From NCBI GenBank assembly GCA_033439265.1, contig JAVTVX010000026.1, positions 12,897,001-12,961,000 on the forward strand: 64,000 bases of DNA, in the 5' to 3' direction. The notes beneath the pieces are model-generated. The model did no database searches. It saw only the letters and a program-made list of their open reading frames with translations, and was not told the DNA's origin. The stretch's first letter is position 1, and every line of letters starts with the position of its first letter. The stretch is from Dillenia suffruticosa (taxonomy: Eukaryota > Streptophyta > Magnoliopsida > Dilleniales > Dilleniaceae). This document shows, one piece after another, positions 48,986 through 60,243 of this stretch. Both the position numbers and the translations under genes were made by a program.

Positions 48986-51323
48986 TGTCACACCCTGATT
49001 CCCGGATCGAGCACGCAACAACCGCCGCGTTGTCTCAACACATAGGCAGAACCTCCCCATATACCGAGACCCCGCAAGGCTACATTACTGAACAATAAAT
49101 CTTCCAGTATACAAATCCATCAAAATAAGAAATTCATAAAACAATACACATGCAAGGGACCCATCTGGTCCGTTCCTGTACACACATGCATGCAGTGTGG
49201 CCATCCAAACCATTCCAGAAATCTCAGTACCAATAAAGTATTCAAAATAAAAGAAGTCTCAAATCATAGTCACAGGATTTTACTAATACTTGCCTGAAGA
49301 AAACAAGCCAGCATCAATAAAGTCCAAACGGTATGAGATGTACAGAATTTCATAACACCGAAAATAATATCGAAATTCAACATTTCAATCCAAATGTCCC
49401 AGTACAAGATAAAACATTTTCCAAAAATAGTTAAATCAAAATAATAAAATTCTAAATCATAATTGTCAGATTTTACCAATACTTGTTGAAGAACTCAACC
49501 AGTATCAGAAAAATCCCCACGGCATGAGATGTACAGAACTTCCTTCCCATGGTTCTATGAACTACAATTCCCAAAAATTCTACATTTGCTAGATAGCTAT
49601 ACAAGTTGACAAAATATCTTTCGCAAGCTCCAACGTCCAGTCTCTTAACTAAGTATTCTCTGAAAAATGTGGAGAGAGGGGTGAGTATTGGGAATACTCA
49701 GTAAGTGGAGTGCAATGGTGTGATTGTGTTAATAAATGAGAGGTGAATGTGGGGCAGTCAAAGCATATCTCATAACCATACTTTATATATGTAAAAGCAT
49801 TTCAATAATTTGATCAATTTGTAAATCATGCATCCACATTGATCATTCCATCAGAAATCATGGGGTCCCATCGAAAGCACTCCCGTCTTAGGCTGGCCGA
49901 ACCTAGACGAAAGCCCATCCAATGTTTCAAAACATAGCCCGTTCCTTGGCGTTGGCTCGTACCTCACCGGGGTGCAAACCAGATATAGCACGATTTCGGC
50001 AGAGGGAGGGACGTCTAACTCCCTCGCACATCCAACCCCAACCACGCCACCCCGGCGGGTCGCTCCGTGGTGGGAATGACTATAGCCATTAACTACCAGT
50101 ACCCTTCATTTCTCAAACACCTCATTTCACAAATCATGTGCCATAATTTCCAACAAATAATCATAAATTTCTTGCCATAACAATTCATAAAACAACATCA
50201 ATTAACATATGGCACACATGCATTCATAAACACGGTGGATGCATTCATACTTCACAATCTAGTTCAGATATCCCACAATCACAAAACAATTTATATAAAA
50301 CATGTAAAAATCTTACAAAACCATTTATAAAGCAATTTTAAAACAAATTACTCATTTAAGAATACAATGAACCATCCACTCACCTTTTGGGAGGGTAATC
50401 ACTCTCAATTCCCAAATCGAATAAAATTTTACCCCACCTTTAATTCCGAATGCCTTAACCTAAGACATTGGTCACAAATGAATCATTAAATCGTACACCA
50501 AAATCTAAGGAAAGCTGTTCTACACCACCCAACAAGTTTCTAATTTCATCTAACACGATTTTTTCGTATTAATCAGCCTACATTCATGTAGGATTTATAC
50601 GTAACCCTAGAAATCACATATCAATTTTTAGGAAGGTGCACTCTATTCAAATTCCACACATTTTTCAGAACATATACAAATCTCTCATTTTATATTCAGC
50701 CTAAACTCATTCAACTACCGAAAGGATTAGAAATTCCCTCACCTAGGGTTTTCGTAGCTCACAGACCTAGCTTTCGTGCGCCGTTTGATTCAGTCTGGAA
50801 TCTATAATGCTTCCAAATTAAAGCACATTTTAGCAATTAAACCTAATTACTAAGCAAATTCAAAACCCTAGAGCTAGGATTAGGAACCAGTCCTTACCTG
50901 CACAGAGAGAGAATCACAGTCGTGGCCTAGGGTTTTTCGAAGGTTCAATCGGGCTCCAGTTTGGGATGGCTGCAGAAGGGGAGTGCTCACAGTGAGTACT
51001 GTGCGAGCGAACAAAGGACGGAGAGGGAAAACTGTTTGCGCGTGAGGGAGAAGAAGAGAAAGCTTTGTTCGCGCGGGAGAGAGAGAAAAGGAAAGAGAGA
51101 GGGAAGGATGGCCGCGTGCGGTGGTCGGAGGAGGAAGGTGTTGGTTGTGGGAGGTAGAGAAATTGAGAGAGAGAGATTGAGGGAGATGGGAGAGAAAGAG
51201 AAACAGAGAAACAGAGAGGGAGAGATTGAGGGCGAGAGATGAGAGAGAGTGACGGGAGAGAAATGAGGGAAAAGGGAATTGGGAAAGTGACTTTTGACTT
51301 TTTTTTTTTGTGTCAGTGCCACA
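48986..51323 (-). repeat. 5' LTR of nested Tekay
   Basis: 2338 bp. Same order of landmarks as 41502-43787, including GATCGAGCACGCAACAACCG near the U5 edge and the GA-rich stretch at 51050-51250. Confidence 0.92.
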
Positions 51324-52240
51324 ACTTTGTTGCCAACTCCTTCAGGAACAGTGGAGCCAAAGTCTTTTAGTGCCCTACCGGAATATTTGTATGTTAAGAA
51401 GGGCAAGGGAGAGATACCGGAGCAGATAGCTCTATTTCCTCCTATTCTGGTTCGGTCATCTGACCGATCCAAATTGTTAAAGGAGAGGCGTACTACCTCT
51501 GTAAGTTGTGGTGATCACCACTTTTGTTTTGTGGATATTGTGGAGGCGAGGAGGCTTGCTGATAGGCTGAACTTCTATCGGGCAGAGTCCGAGTTGAACC
51601 GTCTATTGATGGAGTAAGGGAATGAGTTTGTTGTGGCTCTTTTGATTCAGGTATGGGTTTTCTACTGGGTTCCATTCTGGTAGAAATTCTTTGTGATAAT
51701 GATCTAATTTTCTTTTTATAGGCCATAGTGATGGCTAAGTTCTAATAGGTAAAGAAGGACCAGTTGATAGACCATCTAAAGGGTCAATTAGATGGTCTTG
51801 GGGAGGAGATTGCTCAGCTTTGGGCTAAGAACGGTAAAAAGGAGGCCAAGGAGAAACAGGCAACATCTATTGCTCTTGATGAAAAGGAAAATATGATAAA
51901 GATGTTAGATGCTGACCACGAGAATTCATATGAGGTTACTGATACTGTCCTCAAAGAGGGTGAATGATTGAGAGATCTTCTTGTTGATAGCGAGGTAGGT
52001 CGTCTGCCTGCTAAGGAGTTGGCATGACAGCAGGAGGAGGCCCTAGTAAAGATGAGGGAGACTTATGAATGGGATCATCGAGAGCTCTCTAGGAAGCTGA
52101 ACCTAGCTAAGAAAACCATTCGGCGCTTAAGAGGTGGTTCTGCAGGGGGAGCAGATGTTTGCAGCTCTAGTGTCCTGGGCACAAACCTGGCTAGAACCCC
52201 TAGTGGTGGACCCTCCGTGCTAATGAATCTATTTTGACTC
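51324..52240 (+). pseudogene. Antisense ORF of Tat element, 3' part (coiled-coil-like)
   Basis: Continues the ORF at 41401-41501: after removing the Tekay and one copy of the target duplication the reading frame stays open across the junction. The encoded part has a LPEYLYVKKGKGEIPEQ segment and, from about 51760, Lys/Glu/Leu-rich stretches (DQLIDHLKGQLDGLGEEIAQL, 51960-52130 likewise) suggestive of a coiled coil. This fits the C-terminal half of Tat antisense ORF proteins. Stops at 51615, 51742 and 51965 or so break it. Confidence 0.5.
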
Positions 52241-52559
52241 TTCAAGCTAACTTTGATAAGTTTCAGTAGAGGCCTCAGGCTCCTCCTTCCTCCTGATCTG
52301 TCTTTGTTTTCTTGTCTCTATTTGTATTCTTCTTATAATGTAGATGTCTTGCAATGATAAGATCTTTGAGTTTTTATATCGCTAAGTAGCTTGCTTGTTA
52401 TTTCTTTATCATCATGAGATTCTTGAGGGGGAATCCTTTGATGACATTGCATTTGTTATTGAGACCCCATTTGTCGAATTGTAGTTAGGCGTTACGCGGA
52501 ATTAAGTGGCGTATTGAGTAGTCGTGCCTTTTTATTACGTCCAGGAGCATTGAGATGGA
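52241..52559. other. Tat element spacer
   Basis: Non-coding stretch between the antisense ORF and the tandem array. No feature seen. Confidence 0.4.
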
Positions 52560-53130
52560 ATATCAAATATAAGGAATGTGGAACGTTATAGGGCGTGTTG
52601 GGTATTAGGCGTTGTGCCAAGAGTGCTCGGAGGCATTACGTGTTGACAGTATATGATGTACCAGGCGTTGTACTGAGGGTACTCGGAGGCGTTGCACCTT
52701 GAGAGTATATTATATACTAGGCGTTGTGCCGAGAGTACTTATAAGTGTTGCGCCGAGACTACTCGAAAGCATAGCTCCTTGAGATCGTTTAGTGTACCTA
52801 ACGTTGCGCTAAGGGTACTCAAAGGCGTTGCGCCTTGAGATCGTTTAACGTATCAGGCATTGCACCGAAGGTGCTCGGAGGCGCTGCGCCTTGAAATTGT
52901 TTAGCGTACCCGGTATTGCGTCGAGGGTACTCAGAAGCGTTACGCCTTGAGATCATTTAGTATACCAAGCGTTATACCGAGGGTACTTGGAGACGTTGAG
53001 TCATGAGATCGTTTAGCGCACCAAGCGTTGCGCCGAAAGTACTCAGAGGCATTACGCTTTGAGATCATTTTGCATACTAGGTATTATGCCTTGGGATCAT
53101 TTGATGTACCAGGCATTGCGCCAAGGGTAC
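52560..53130 (-). repeat. ~56-bp tandem array of Tat-derived element
   Basis: About ten degenerate units of GCGTTGCGCCTTGAGATCGTTT-like sequence with a period near 56 bp (for example 52772, 52829, 52885). Its reverse complement matches the units at 27403-27630, so both Tat elements inherited the array from a common ancestor. Confidence 0.85.
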
Positions 53131-53320
53131 TTGTTATATGTGCCCCGCGATCGCTATTCACAAATGATGCAAGTTAGTGTACTCAATTGGTATAAGGTGG
53201 CATAGGAAATCAGAATATTATAATTAAGATATTGAAACAAGAACAAGAAAAGAAGCAAATGAAAAACTCTTCATATATGGTGTAGTGCCACAAGAAAAAT
53301 AGCGTAAATCATCAAGTTTA

Positions 53321-55411
53321 CTAAGCAAGCGGAGCAAAGGGGTCTTGATCATAGTTGAGTGTTCCAATGCTGAGAAGCACTCTGAATTTAATTTTCATAT
53401 GTCTTGTGCTTGGTAGCGCCTCTAGGGCATTCAGGTGCGATCGACCCAGGATCTCATTATACGAAGATGGAATCTTCACTACATTGAAAGTAGCGGTGGT
53501 GGTAGAGTGGTTTGGCGGTGTCACCAATGTAACCGGGAGGAAAATAATCCCTTCTTGATATAGTGATTCGTTTGAGAGCCCTTTCACGTGTCCGCCATGA
53601 GGTTGCAGATGTGAGCGATCAAACCCATTTGTTTGAAGGCATTCCAGTATAGGAGGTTGCATTCCACTTCTTAATCGACAAAGACTCTTTTAGCCGTAAA
53701 TTGACTAATCATTACCGTGATAATCAAGGGATCATCGCGGCCTGATTGAACTCCCACAAGGTCATCGTCATCGAACCCTATCATAGGCCTTTTAGGCGTT
53801 TGCCCTTTTTTGACTTGAGTTGAGAGGACTTCATTAGAAGTAGATGGTCCGGCTATCTGAAAGATCAGGGCTAGGATCATGTTGTCGAAGGGAACGGTAA
53901 TTGGGTTATCCTTAGGTGAAGGAACCACTAGGGGTTGATTCTCGGTTCCTATGTGTAGAACCACCCTATTTGCTTGGTCTCCTGTGGCCTTTGGATCGCG
54001 ATGCTCATTCATCACGCCGCCTCATCTCTCCCCTTGTGGCACTCGATAAGGGTTATTGTCATGGTCATGATGAATGAACCTTTGGAGCTTACTATCACGG
54101 ACTAACATCTCAAGTTCATCTTTCAGCTTGCAACACTCATTTGTCAAATGGACATAATCTCAGTGAAAATGACAATCCCCGGCTTGGTCCTTTTTACAAT
54201 CATCGCCTGGGAGGCGTCCTGGCCACCGTATATATGGTTTGTCTCTTATCTGCATCAGGATTTGGCTGGAAGTTTCATTCAGTGGCATGTACTGATTGAA
54301 CTTGTGATGAGGCAGGAGTGTCGATCAGTTTTTCTTGGTAGAATGTTGTCGAGGAGAATGACTATGTTCATTCCTATTCAATCTGGATTGATGCTCGTCA
54401 AATGCTTTCACCTCCTCAGTGGCTATGTACTTCTCGGCTTATGAGTAGAATTCTTGTATTGTGTTCGGCGGGTTCTTCGCAATTGAGGTTTTCATGCCTG
54501 AAGGCCTCAATCACGTTAACAGTAAAATCAAAGTTATAGAATGGTCCAAACCTGAAACATTCATCATCTCCATTTTGAACTTCTCTAGAAAATCCTTCAA
54601 GGACTCATCATTCCTTTGTCGCAGTGAGAGGAGGGAAGTGGATTTCTTCCTGGGCCCCCAACTGATCACGAAATGGGTTTTAAATTGTTCCCTCAGTTGA
54701 GAAAAGCTTTTGATACTGAGTGGTGGCAAAGAATTGAACCACATCAAAGAATTGCCCTTGAGCATCATGGGAAATACTTGCCCATGGCTGCATCAGAGAT
54801 GTCTTTTGAAATCATTATCATCATAAAATGTACTGTGTGATCTTGGGGATCAGTTGTCCAATCATATCTCTCCATGGGAGGAAGTAGCACATCCAGTGGC
54901 ATCCGCTCAGCAGAGATTTTCGAATCAAAAGGTGAGGTGTAGGTCACATAGCGTGTGATCTTGCTCGGTCCAACATTAGCGCTCTTGAGTTCAGTGACCA
55001 TAAGATCTTCCACTTGTTTTCTAAGATCCTCAGTATCATGTTGGGATGTCACTAAGATCTCTCGGTCTCCTCGGGAAAGAAGTCTATGCAGGTGCGAGTG
55101 TCCTGATCTTTGGGGAGAGGGCGAGCCTTCTTGCTGTGGGTACGGCTGAGGTCCTCTAACTGTCTACTCATGTCTTGCAGTTTGAAATGAGCCTCTCCAT
55201 TTCAGAACAGTGAAGTTCATTAGGAGAGGCGTGAGTAGGCATCTGAACCAGTTGGTTCTGTTGCTAAGCTATCTACGGTTGAACTTGGGCTTCAGTTGGA
55301 TCTGCGAGGTTGATAAGAACTAGCAGTTGAACGGAGTCCATTGGAGTGGCGAGGTACCTTCCATCATAGACGCGGCATTAGAAGACGTTTTAGTCTTTCT
55401 TTTTGGAGGCA
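53321..55411 (-). pseudogene. Tat-lineage gag and protease
   Basis: Starts MPPKRKTKTSS at 55411. Gag follows, with ERYDWTTDPQDHTVHF (about 54870) and WFNSLPPLSIKSFSQL (about 54730), then the spacer, then a protease region with the Tat-typical FDDDDLVGVQ.GRDDPLII (about 53780), VFVD, LPVTLVTPP and ILGRSHLNALEA. The frame is shifted near 54768 and broken around 54450, 54015 and 53671; the last break removes the normal catalytic Asp-Gly-Ser context right after VFVD. The coding sequence ends after KIKF, where RT should begin, and the next recognisable feature is the tandem array. The break point therefore marks a clean loss of all downstream pol. Confidence 0.85.
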
Positions 55412-55719
55412 TGGTTTTTTAGGGGTACAGAGTGTGAGACGGGATTCTCTCTAATCTGAGTCTCCCACGAACAGTATCAATCTGATAGAGGTAGGTTTTC
55501 TCCTTAGATACCCAATTTGCCTGTCTAAGTAGGAATCCTAAGTTGAGAGGTGGTCCAAAGCAATGCAACCTACAAATACCGCTGGAGGGGGTTCCGTTGG
55601 AGAAGACTTCGATGCTTAAGTAAGAAACAGTGGTTTTTGGAATATGTTGAATAAACTGAGAAGAATGGTATCTCAGCTCTATGTTACCGGTGTGATTAGT
55701 GTGTAGGGTTCTAGAGAAC

Positions 55720-56242
55720 TTACTTGAGTGATGGTGGATGTTGCACATGTATATCAATGGTCATTGGAAAGTTTCGTAGAGAGTTGGGAGTGTTGAAATC
55801 TTCATTTCCTTATGGAGAAATTGTTGAGAAACTCCGAGATTGAACGAATTATAGTCAAAGACTTTTCAGAGATACGCTATCTCATTAGTTAGGGAAAGTC
55901 CCCATAGTCGTAAGGGCTTCATCCCTTATCTGTTATGCCTACCGATATATGTTTCCTTGCTCCGTGGGACTGCTCCGAGAATGGAGGAGATTCCATTTGC
56001 ATAAGGAGAGTTTAGATTTACTTAAAGATTTATTTCTTTAAGTCGTACTTACCACATTGATTGAATAAATTTGCAGTTGTGAGACTCACCTACTGAGGAG
56101 TGTAATGACCGAGGAGTTAAGAGTACGGAAGATTAGAATGACCGAGAAGCTGTGAGTGCGCTCGGTTTGGTGAACCCAATTTAAAGGGTCTAGGGTGAGA
56201 TTCTGACCCCTTTGGTAATGAGCTTTGGGTCATGCCTCATCA
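55720..56242 (-). repeat. Right (5') LTR of Tat-derived element
   Basis: Partner of 39498-40027. Its inner limit is uncertain: the LTR may extend left to about 55530, because the left partner looks truncated. No convincing primer-binding site was found. Confidence 0.75.
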
Positions 56243-56440
56243 GATTCCAAAGGCATGGGGTGATAACCCAGCAGAATCAAACAACCTGTTTGAATTAGTT
56301 TAATGCAATGTCACGCTTGATTAGCAAGTGATTTCTGAGTGTCTTGACTACCACTCTAAAGGCGGCCGATGTGATCAAAATGCAGGCCTGAGTGATTTTA
56401 ATTGTGTTGGTCTAGCGAAGCATCCACATTTCTCTTCAGA

Positions 56441-56475
<35 letters not shown>

Positions 56476-58065
56476 CCTCCCTCTCTCTCCCCCCTATTTA
56501 GACTGCTCCAATTTGCTTTTGAAGTGAAAAGCTGTATCAGTATTTATCAATTCTATGTTTCTTTTTCTCTAGAACTGAAATATGATCTATTATGATGAGC
56601 CAAAATAAAATAATAATAATAATAAATAATAAAAAAAAAAAACTAAACTAAATTTGTTCTCACTTCTATTGCAGGTGATAAAAGGGAAGTGTTGATACTG
56701 GCAACAGGTAAATATGCCTCTTCTTCTCAGGATTAGAACTTTTTGAAGCCAATAACTTAACTGTCACTTCTTTTTCCTCAGTAATCCCTGGAGCTGTACT
56801 CATAACACTGTTGGCGGCTCTGTTGATCTACCTGCATCGTCATCGCAAACAGGAGGAGGGATCTTCGATCTTCCTTTTGAGGGGCATTTTCTCTAGCCGA
56901 TCAAAATCAAACCTGGAAGAGAGTGCTATCTCCTATGGGGTACCAGTCTTCACCTGCAGTGAACTTGAGGAGGCCACCAACAATTTTGATTCTTCTAAAA
57001 AGCTTGGAGATGGAGGTTTTGGAACCGTTTATTATGGTAAGAAGATACAAGATCTTAGATTCACCTTCACACGCAACAACATAAATTTAATTTACGTTTT
57101 GATCCTATTCTCAATTAGGTAAGCTAAGAGACGGGCGAGAAGTAGCAGTCAAGCGCCTGTATGAGAACACCTACAAGCGCGTGGAGCAGTTCTTAAACGA
57201 AGTGGAAATCTTAACACGGCTGCGCCACCCAAATCTTGTAAACCTCTATGGCTGTACTTCACGCCACAGCTGTGAACTTCTCCTTGTTTATGAGTTCATC
57301 CCTAATGGCACGGCTGCTGATCATCTTCGCGGCAATAGGGCAAAGGATGGTTCCCTGACTTGGCCTATTCGAATGAGCATTGCTATTGAAACAGCCTGTG
57401 CATTAGCTTATCTACATGCTTCTGACATCATACACCGTGATGTGAAGACTACTAATATTCTCCTTGACAACAATTTTAGCGTCAAAGTTGCAGATTTTGG
57501 GCTCTCACGTCTCTTCCCTGCTGATGTCACCCACATTTCGACTGCTCCACAAGGGACTCCTGGATATGTAGACCCAGAATATCATCAGTGTTATCAGCTT
57601 ACGGCTAAGAGCGACGTTTATAGCTTTGGAGTTGTCCTTATTGAGCTGATCTCTTCAATGCCTGCAGTTGATACAAGTAGGCATAGGCATGAGATCAATT
57701 TGGCTAACTTGGCAATAAACAGGATCAGAAACTCTGCTGTTGATGAGCTGATTGACCCACTTCTGGGGTTTGAGTCAGATTCCAATGTACGGAGGATGAC
57801 AACATCTGTGGCAGAATTGGCTTTTCAGTGTCTGCAACAGGAGACGGATATGAGGCCTACAATGGATGAAGTTTTGAAGACTTTGGAGAGAATTTCGAAT
57901 GATGAGTATGAGGAGGAAAGTGTTGCTTCCGGAGTATTGGAGGATGTGCAGCCTCCTGCTTCGCCAGAATGTGATGAAGTTGTGTTGTTGAAGGATACGA
58001 GGCCACCGCTTTCACCGAATTCTGTAACTGATGAATGGGTTAGTGCTGCCTCTTGTTTGTTTTAG
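56243..58065 (+). pseudogene. LRK10L copy with 5' half replaced by retroelement; kinase exon intact
   Basis: The copy begins inside exon 1 at GATTCCAAAGGCATGG, equivalent to 3907 of gene A. The remaining exon 1 piece (56243-56430) has stops (TTAGTTTAATG, GATTAGCAAG) and lacks the splice donor: about 16 bp including the GT are deleted. Mini-exon 56675-56707, TM exon 56782-57036 and kinase exon 57119-58065 keep their splice sites and frame. The kinase keeps the P-loop LGDGGFGTVYYG, VAVKRL, HRDVKTTNILL, DFGLSRLF and GTPGYVDPEY, and differs from gene A at about 15 of 300 positions. With no signal peptide or ectodomain it cannot make the receptor. A soluble or short membrane kinase from an internal start is conceivable but unsupported. 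Confidence 0.88.
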
Positions 58066-58254
58066 TTCTAAGGTTTCTGATTCTCTTTTGACTTGGGGTA
58101 GATGGCAAGTATATGTTTAACACTTCATGTATCGCATGAAAGTATATATGATAATACCTTTTCTTTCCACTAATCTTCTATTTTTTTTTCTTTTTTGGCA
58201 CTTAATCACTGGAATCCAAAAACTCAACTAATTCAACGCGAAATCTTGATTAAA
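58066..58254. other. 3' flank of truncated LRK10L copy
   Basis: Matches 5702-5803 downstream of gene A up to about 58162, then diverges. Presumed 3' UTR and terminator region. Confidence 0.6.
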
Positions 58255-60243
58255 TGTGACACCGAAAAAGGACAAAAACAAAAAAAAGAAAAGAAAGACA
58301 AGAGAAAAGTCAAAAAAAAAAACCTCATCCTCTCTCCTCTCCCCCCCCTTTTCTCCCCTCTTACGCGAGACACATTCAACTCCTCACCCTCACCCTCACC
58401 CCCCTCTCATTCTCTCACCCTCTCGGCTCTCCTTCTATTCTCTCCCTCCAATTTAATCAAGTATCCCCAAATACCCATAGGTTTGAACTCCAAGCCCCTG
58501 AACAAACCCCCTAGAAAGTTGAATTTTGGGAAAGATTCAAGTTTTTCTAGAGAGAAAAAAATTTAGAATTTAGAGTGGTTCAACAATAGATAAAATTGAT
58601 GATCCCAATAAAGATAAAATTTTTTCCTAAACTTGGATTTTAATTATTTTTTCATAAATTTTGGATTTATGATTAGATTTGGGGTTTTGTAGATAAAGAA
58701 AAATCTAGAGTTTGAACGTGAGATGACCAAGAGACAAAATTGGTGGTTCAAGTAACATAATTTTCCTTCTTTTATCTTAAATTTGAGTGCATTTTACTAA
58801 TATATAAATTTTATGATGAGATTGAAAAATTAAAGTTTAGGGGTTTTAGACCTAAACTATATATAATATTAAAATTTGGAAAAATCTTGAAAAGAGAATT
58901 ATTTCCCTAAGTTGATGATGTGTTTTGATAAAATTAGATGATGGATCGGTAAATTTGAAAAAATTAGAGTTTGGATGGTGAGAAAAATATTGGTTTTCCC
59001 TAAAATTAGTTTATGATTAAGTGATAAATATGTGCATATTGTTTTAGATTTAAGGCAATTAGAATCTAAGGAGTAAAAAATCATTGATTTGGATTTGGAT
59101 TGAGAGTGAATACCCTCCTAAGAGGTGAGTGGATACATGATTATGATTTTGAATGAGAAAATATTTTACTCGATTTTGTAAATATTTTTAAAATTGATTT
59201 ATAAATTAATTTATGACTGTGGAATGTCCCAAAATGAAATTTAGAATAAAAAATGTAACCAAATATTTTATTGAAATAATGTGTCATATTTATTAATTCA
59301 TATTGAATATGTTAGTATTGAAGTCATAATTTGAGAAACGTTTGAATGATCATGGTATACTTTGATATATGTTATGAGATTTGTGAAATGGTGCTTGAAT
59401 GCATGATATAATGGCTATAGTCATTTCCCCCACAATGTGACCCGACGGGGCAACGTGGTTAAGAGGCGTTTGCCTTAGGAGTAGCAGCACTCGAGAGGTA
59501 TTTTCAAAGCTATTATTATTATTTCTTGGACTAACTTGGTAGCACCCCAAGGGAGACCTGAGCCAACGCCAAGATTAGGGGTATTTGTGAGCTAGAAAAA
59601 TATGAAAACTCTTGACGGATCCGTCCTTGGTCACGGTAGACCATTGTCGGGAGTTATGATTTTGGCAACTGCATGATTCGGAAAAGTTATGGATATGATT
59701 GGATACATATAATTTGTTTATTATGAATATTGAATTTTATTTGAAAAATTTTATATTTGATGATAAATCTTAAATTTTTATGGATACGGTAGTACAAGTT
59801 TGAGATAATTATTTGACATATCCATAATCATCTCTCATTTATTTGCATAACATGTTATTCACTCACTGAGTATTGTTGTATAATCATCCCTCTTATTTTA
59901 ATTTTTCATAAAGGAAGTTTAGACTAGGTTATTGTTGGTATTAGTATCTCGAGACAAGATCATATCGAACGAATCATTGCGTGTACTAGTTTTGTCCCTT
60001 TTTTAGGATTTTAGATGGACTTTCTGAGAAATTTTTGTATAAACTCATTTGAAAACTTATTTAACTTTCATATTTTTTATTTGTTTTTTTTGTTGGAATT
60101 GCATAAATTCAATTGAGAATTTTTTTTTTTTGGCATTTGATATAGATCCCTTGAGTAGAGATTTATTTTATATTATGTGGATTTGATTGAAATGATCGGG
60201 CTACTCTTGTGCATGTATTTGGATTTGAATGGCCGGGCTTCCT
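58255..60243 (+). repeat. Partial LTR of a Ty3/gypsy element (+ strand), interrupted
   Basis: Starts TGTGACACCG at 58255, then a CT-rich stretch (58328-58450), an AGGTGAGTGGATACATG segment (59125), a CCGTCCTTGGTCACGGTAGACC block (59628) and CACTCACTGAGTATTG (59851). The same kinds of landmark, in the same order, occur in the solo LTR (CCGTCCTTGGTCGAGGTAGACC at 36583; TCACTTACTGAGTATCC at 36805). The end is cut by the next element at 60244, so it is an LTR of a related but different family. No gene is supported inside it. Confidence 0.65.

Larger units (their letters stand above)
41502..51323 (-). mobile_element. Complete Ty3/gypsy Tekay chromovirus element, nested
   Basis: Element strand -, 9.8 kb. 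LTRs lie at 41502-43787 (3') and 48986-51323 (5'), both TG...CA on the element strand. The flanking 5-mers GCTTT (41497-41501) and ACTTT (51324-51328) are a near-exact target duplication. The primer-binding site matches initiator-Met tRNA and a polypurine tract adjoins the 3' LTR. Gag with zinc knuckle, protease, RT, RNase H, integrase and a C-terminal chromodomain-like region follow in Ty3 order. Several nonsense and frame changes in gag and pol mean it is no longer autonomous. The LTRs are similar (my estimate by eye is roughly 94-95%), so insertion is fairly recent. Confidence 0.93.
39498..56242 (-). mobile_element. Tat-derived LTR element with gag-protease only and antisense ORF (host of nested Tekay)
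   Basis: Direct repeats at 39498-40027 and about 55720-56242 end in the same sequence (CTCATCA, i.e. TGATGAG on the element strand). Next to the left repeat, on the inside, is the polypurine tract AGGAGTAGAGGCAAA (40028-40042 read on the - strand), which fixes the orientation as -. In element order it holds gag and protease (55411-53321), a 56-bp tandem array, and an ORF on the opposite strand. RT, RNase H and integrase are missing, so it is non-autonomous. Without the nested Tekay it is about 6.9 kb. No TSD is found: the left flank matches block A up to 3302 and the right flank from 3907, so about 600 bp of target DNA, perhaps with the outer end of the left LTR, was lost. Confidence 0.82.

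Noticed and set aside
53321..55411. + strand ORFs at 53355, 54148 and 54461
   Set aside because: Shadows of the - strand Tat gag-protease, which carries recognisable motifs.
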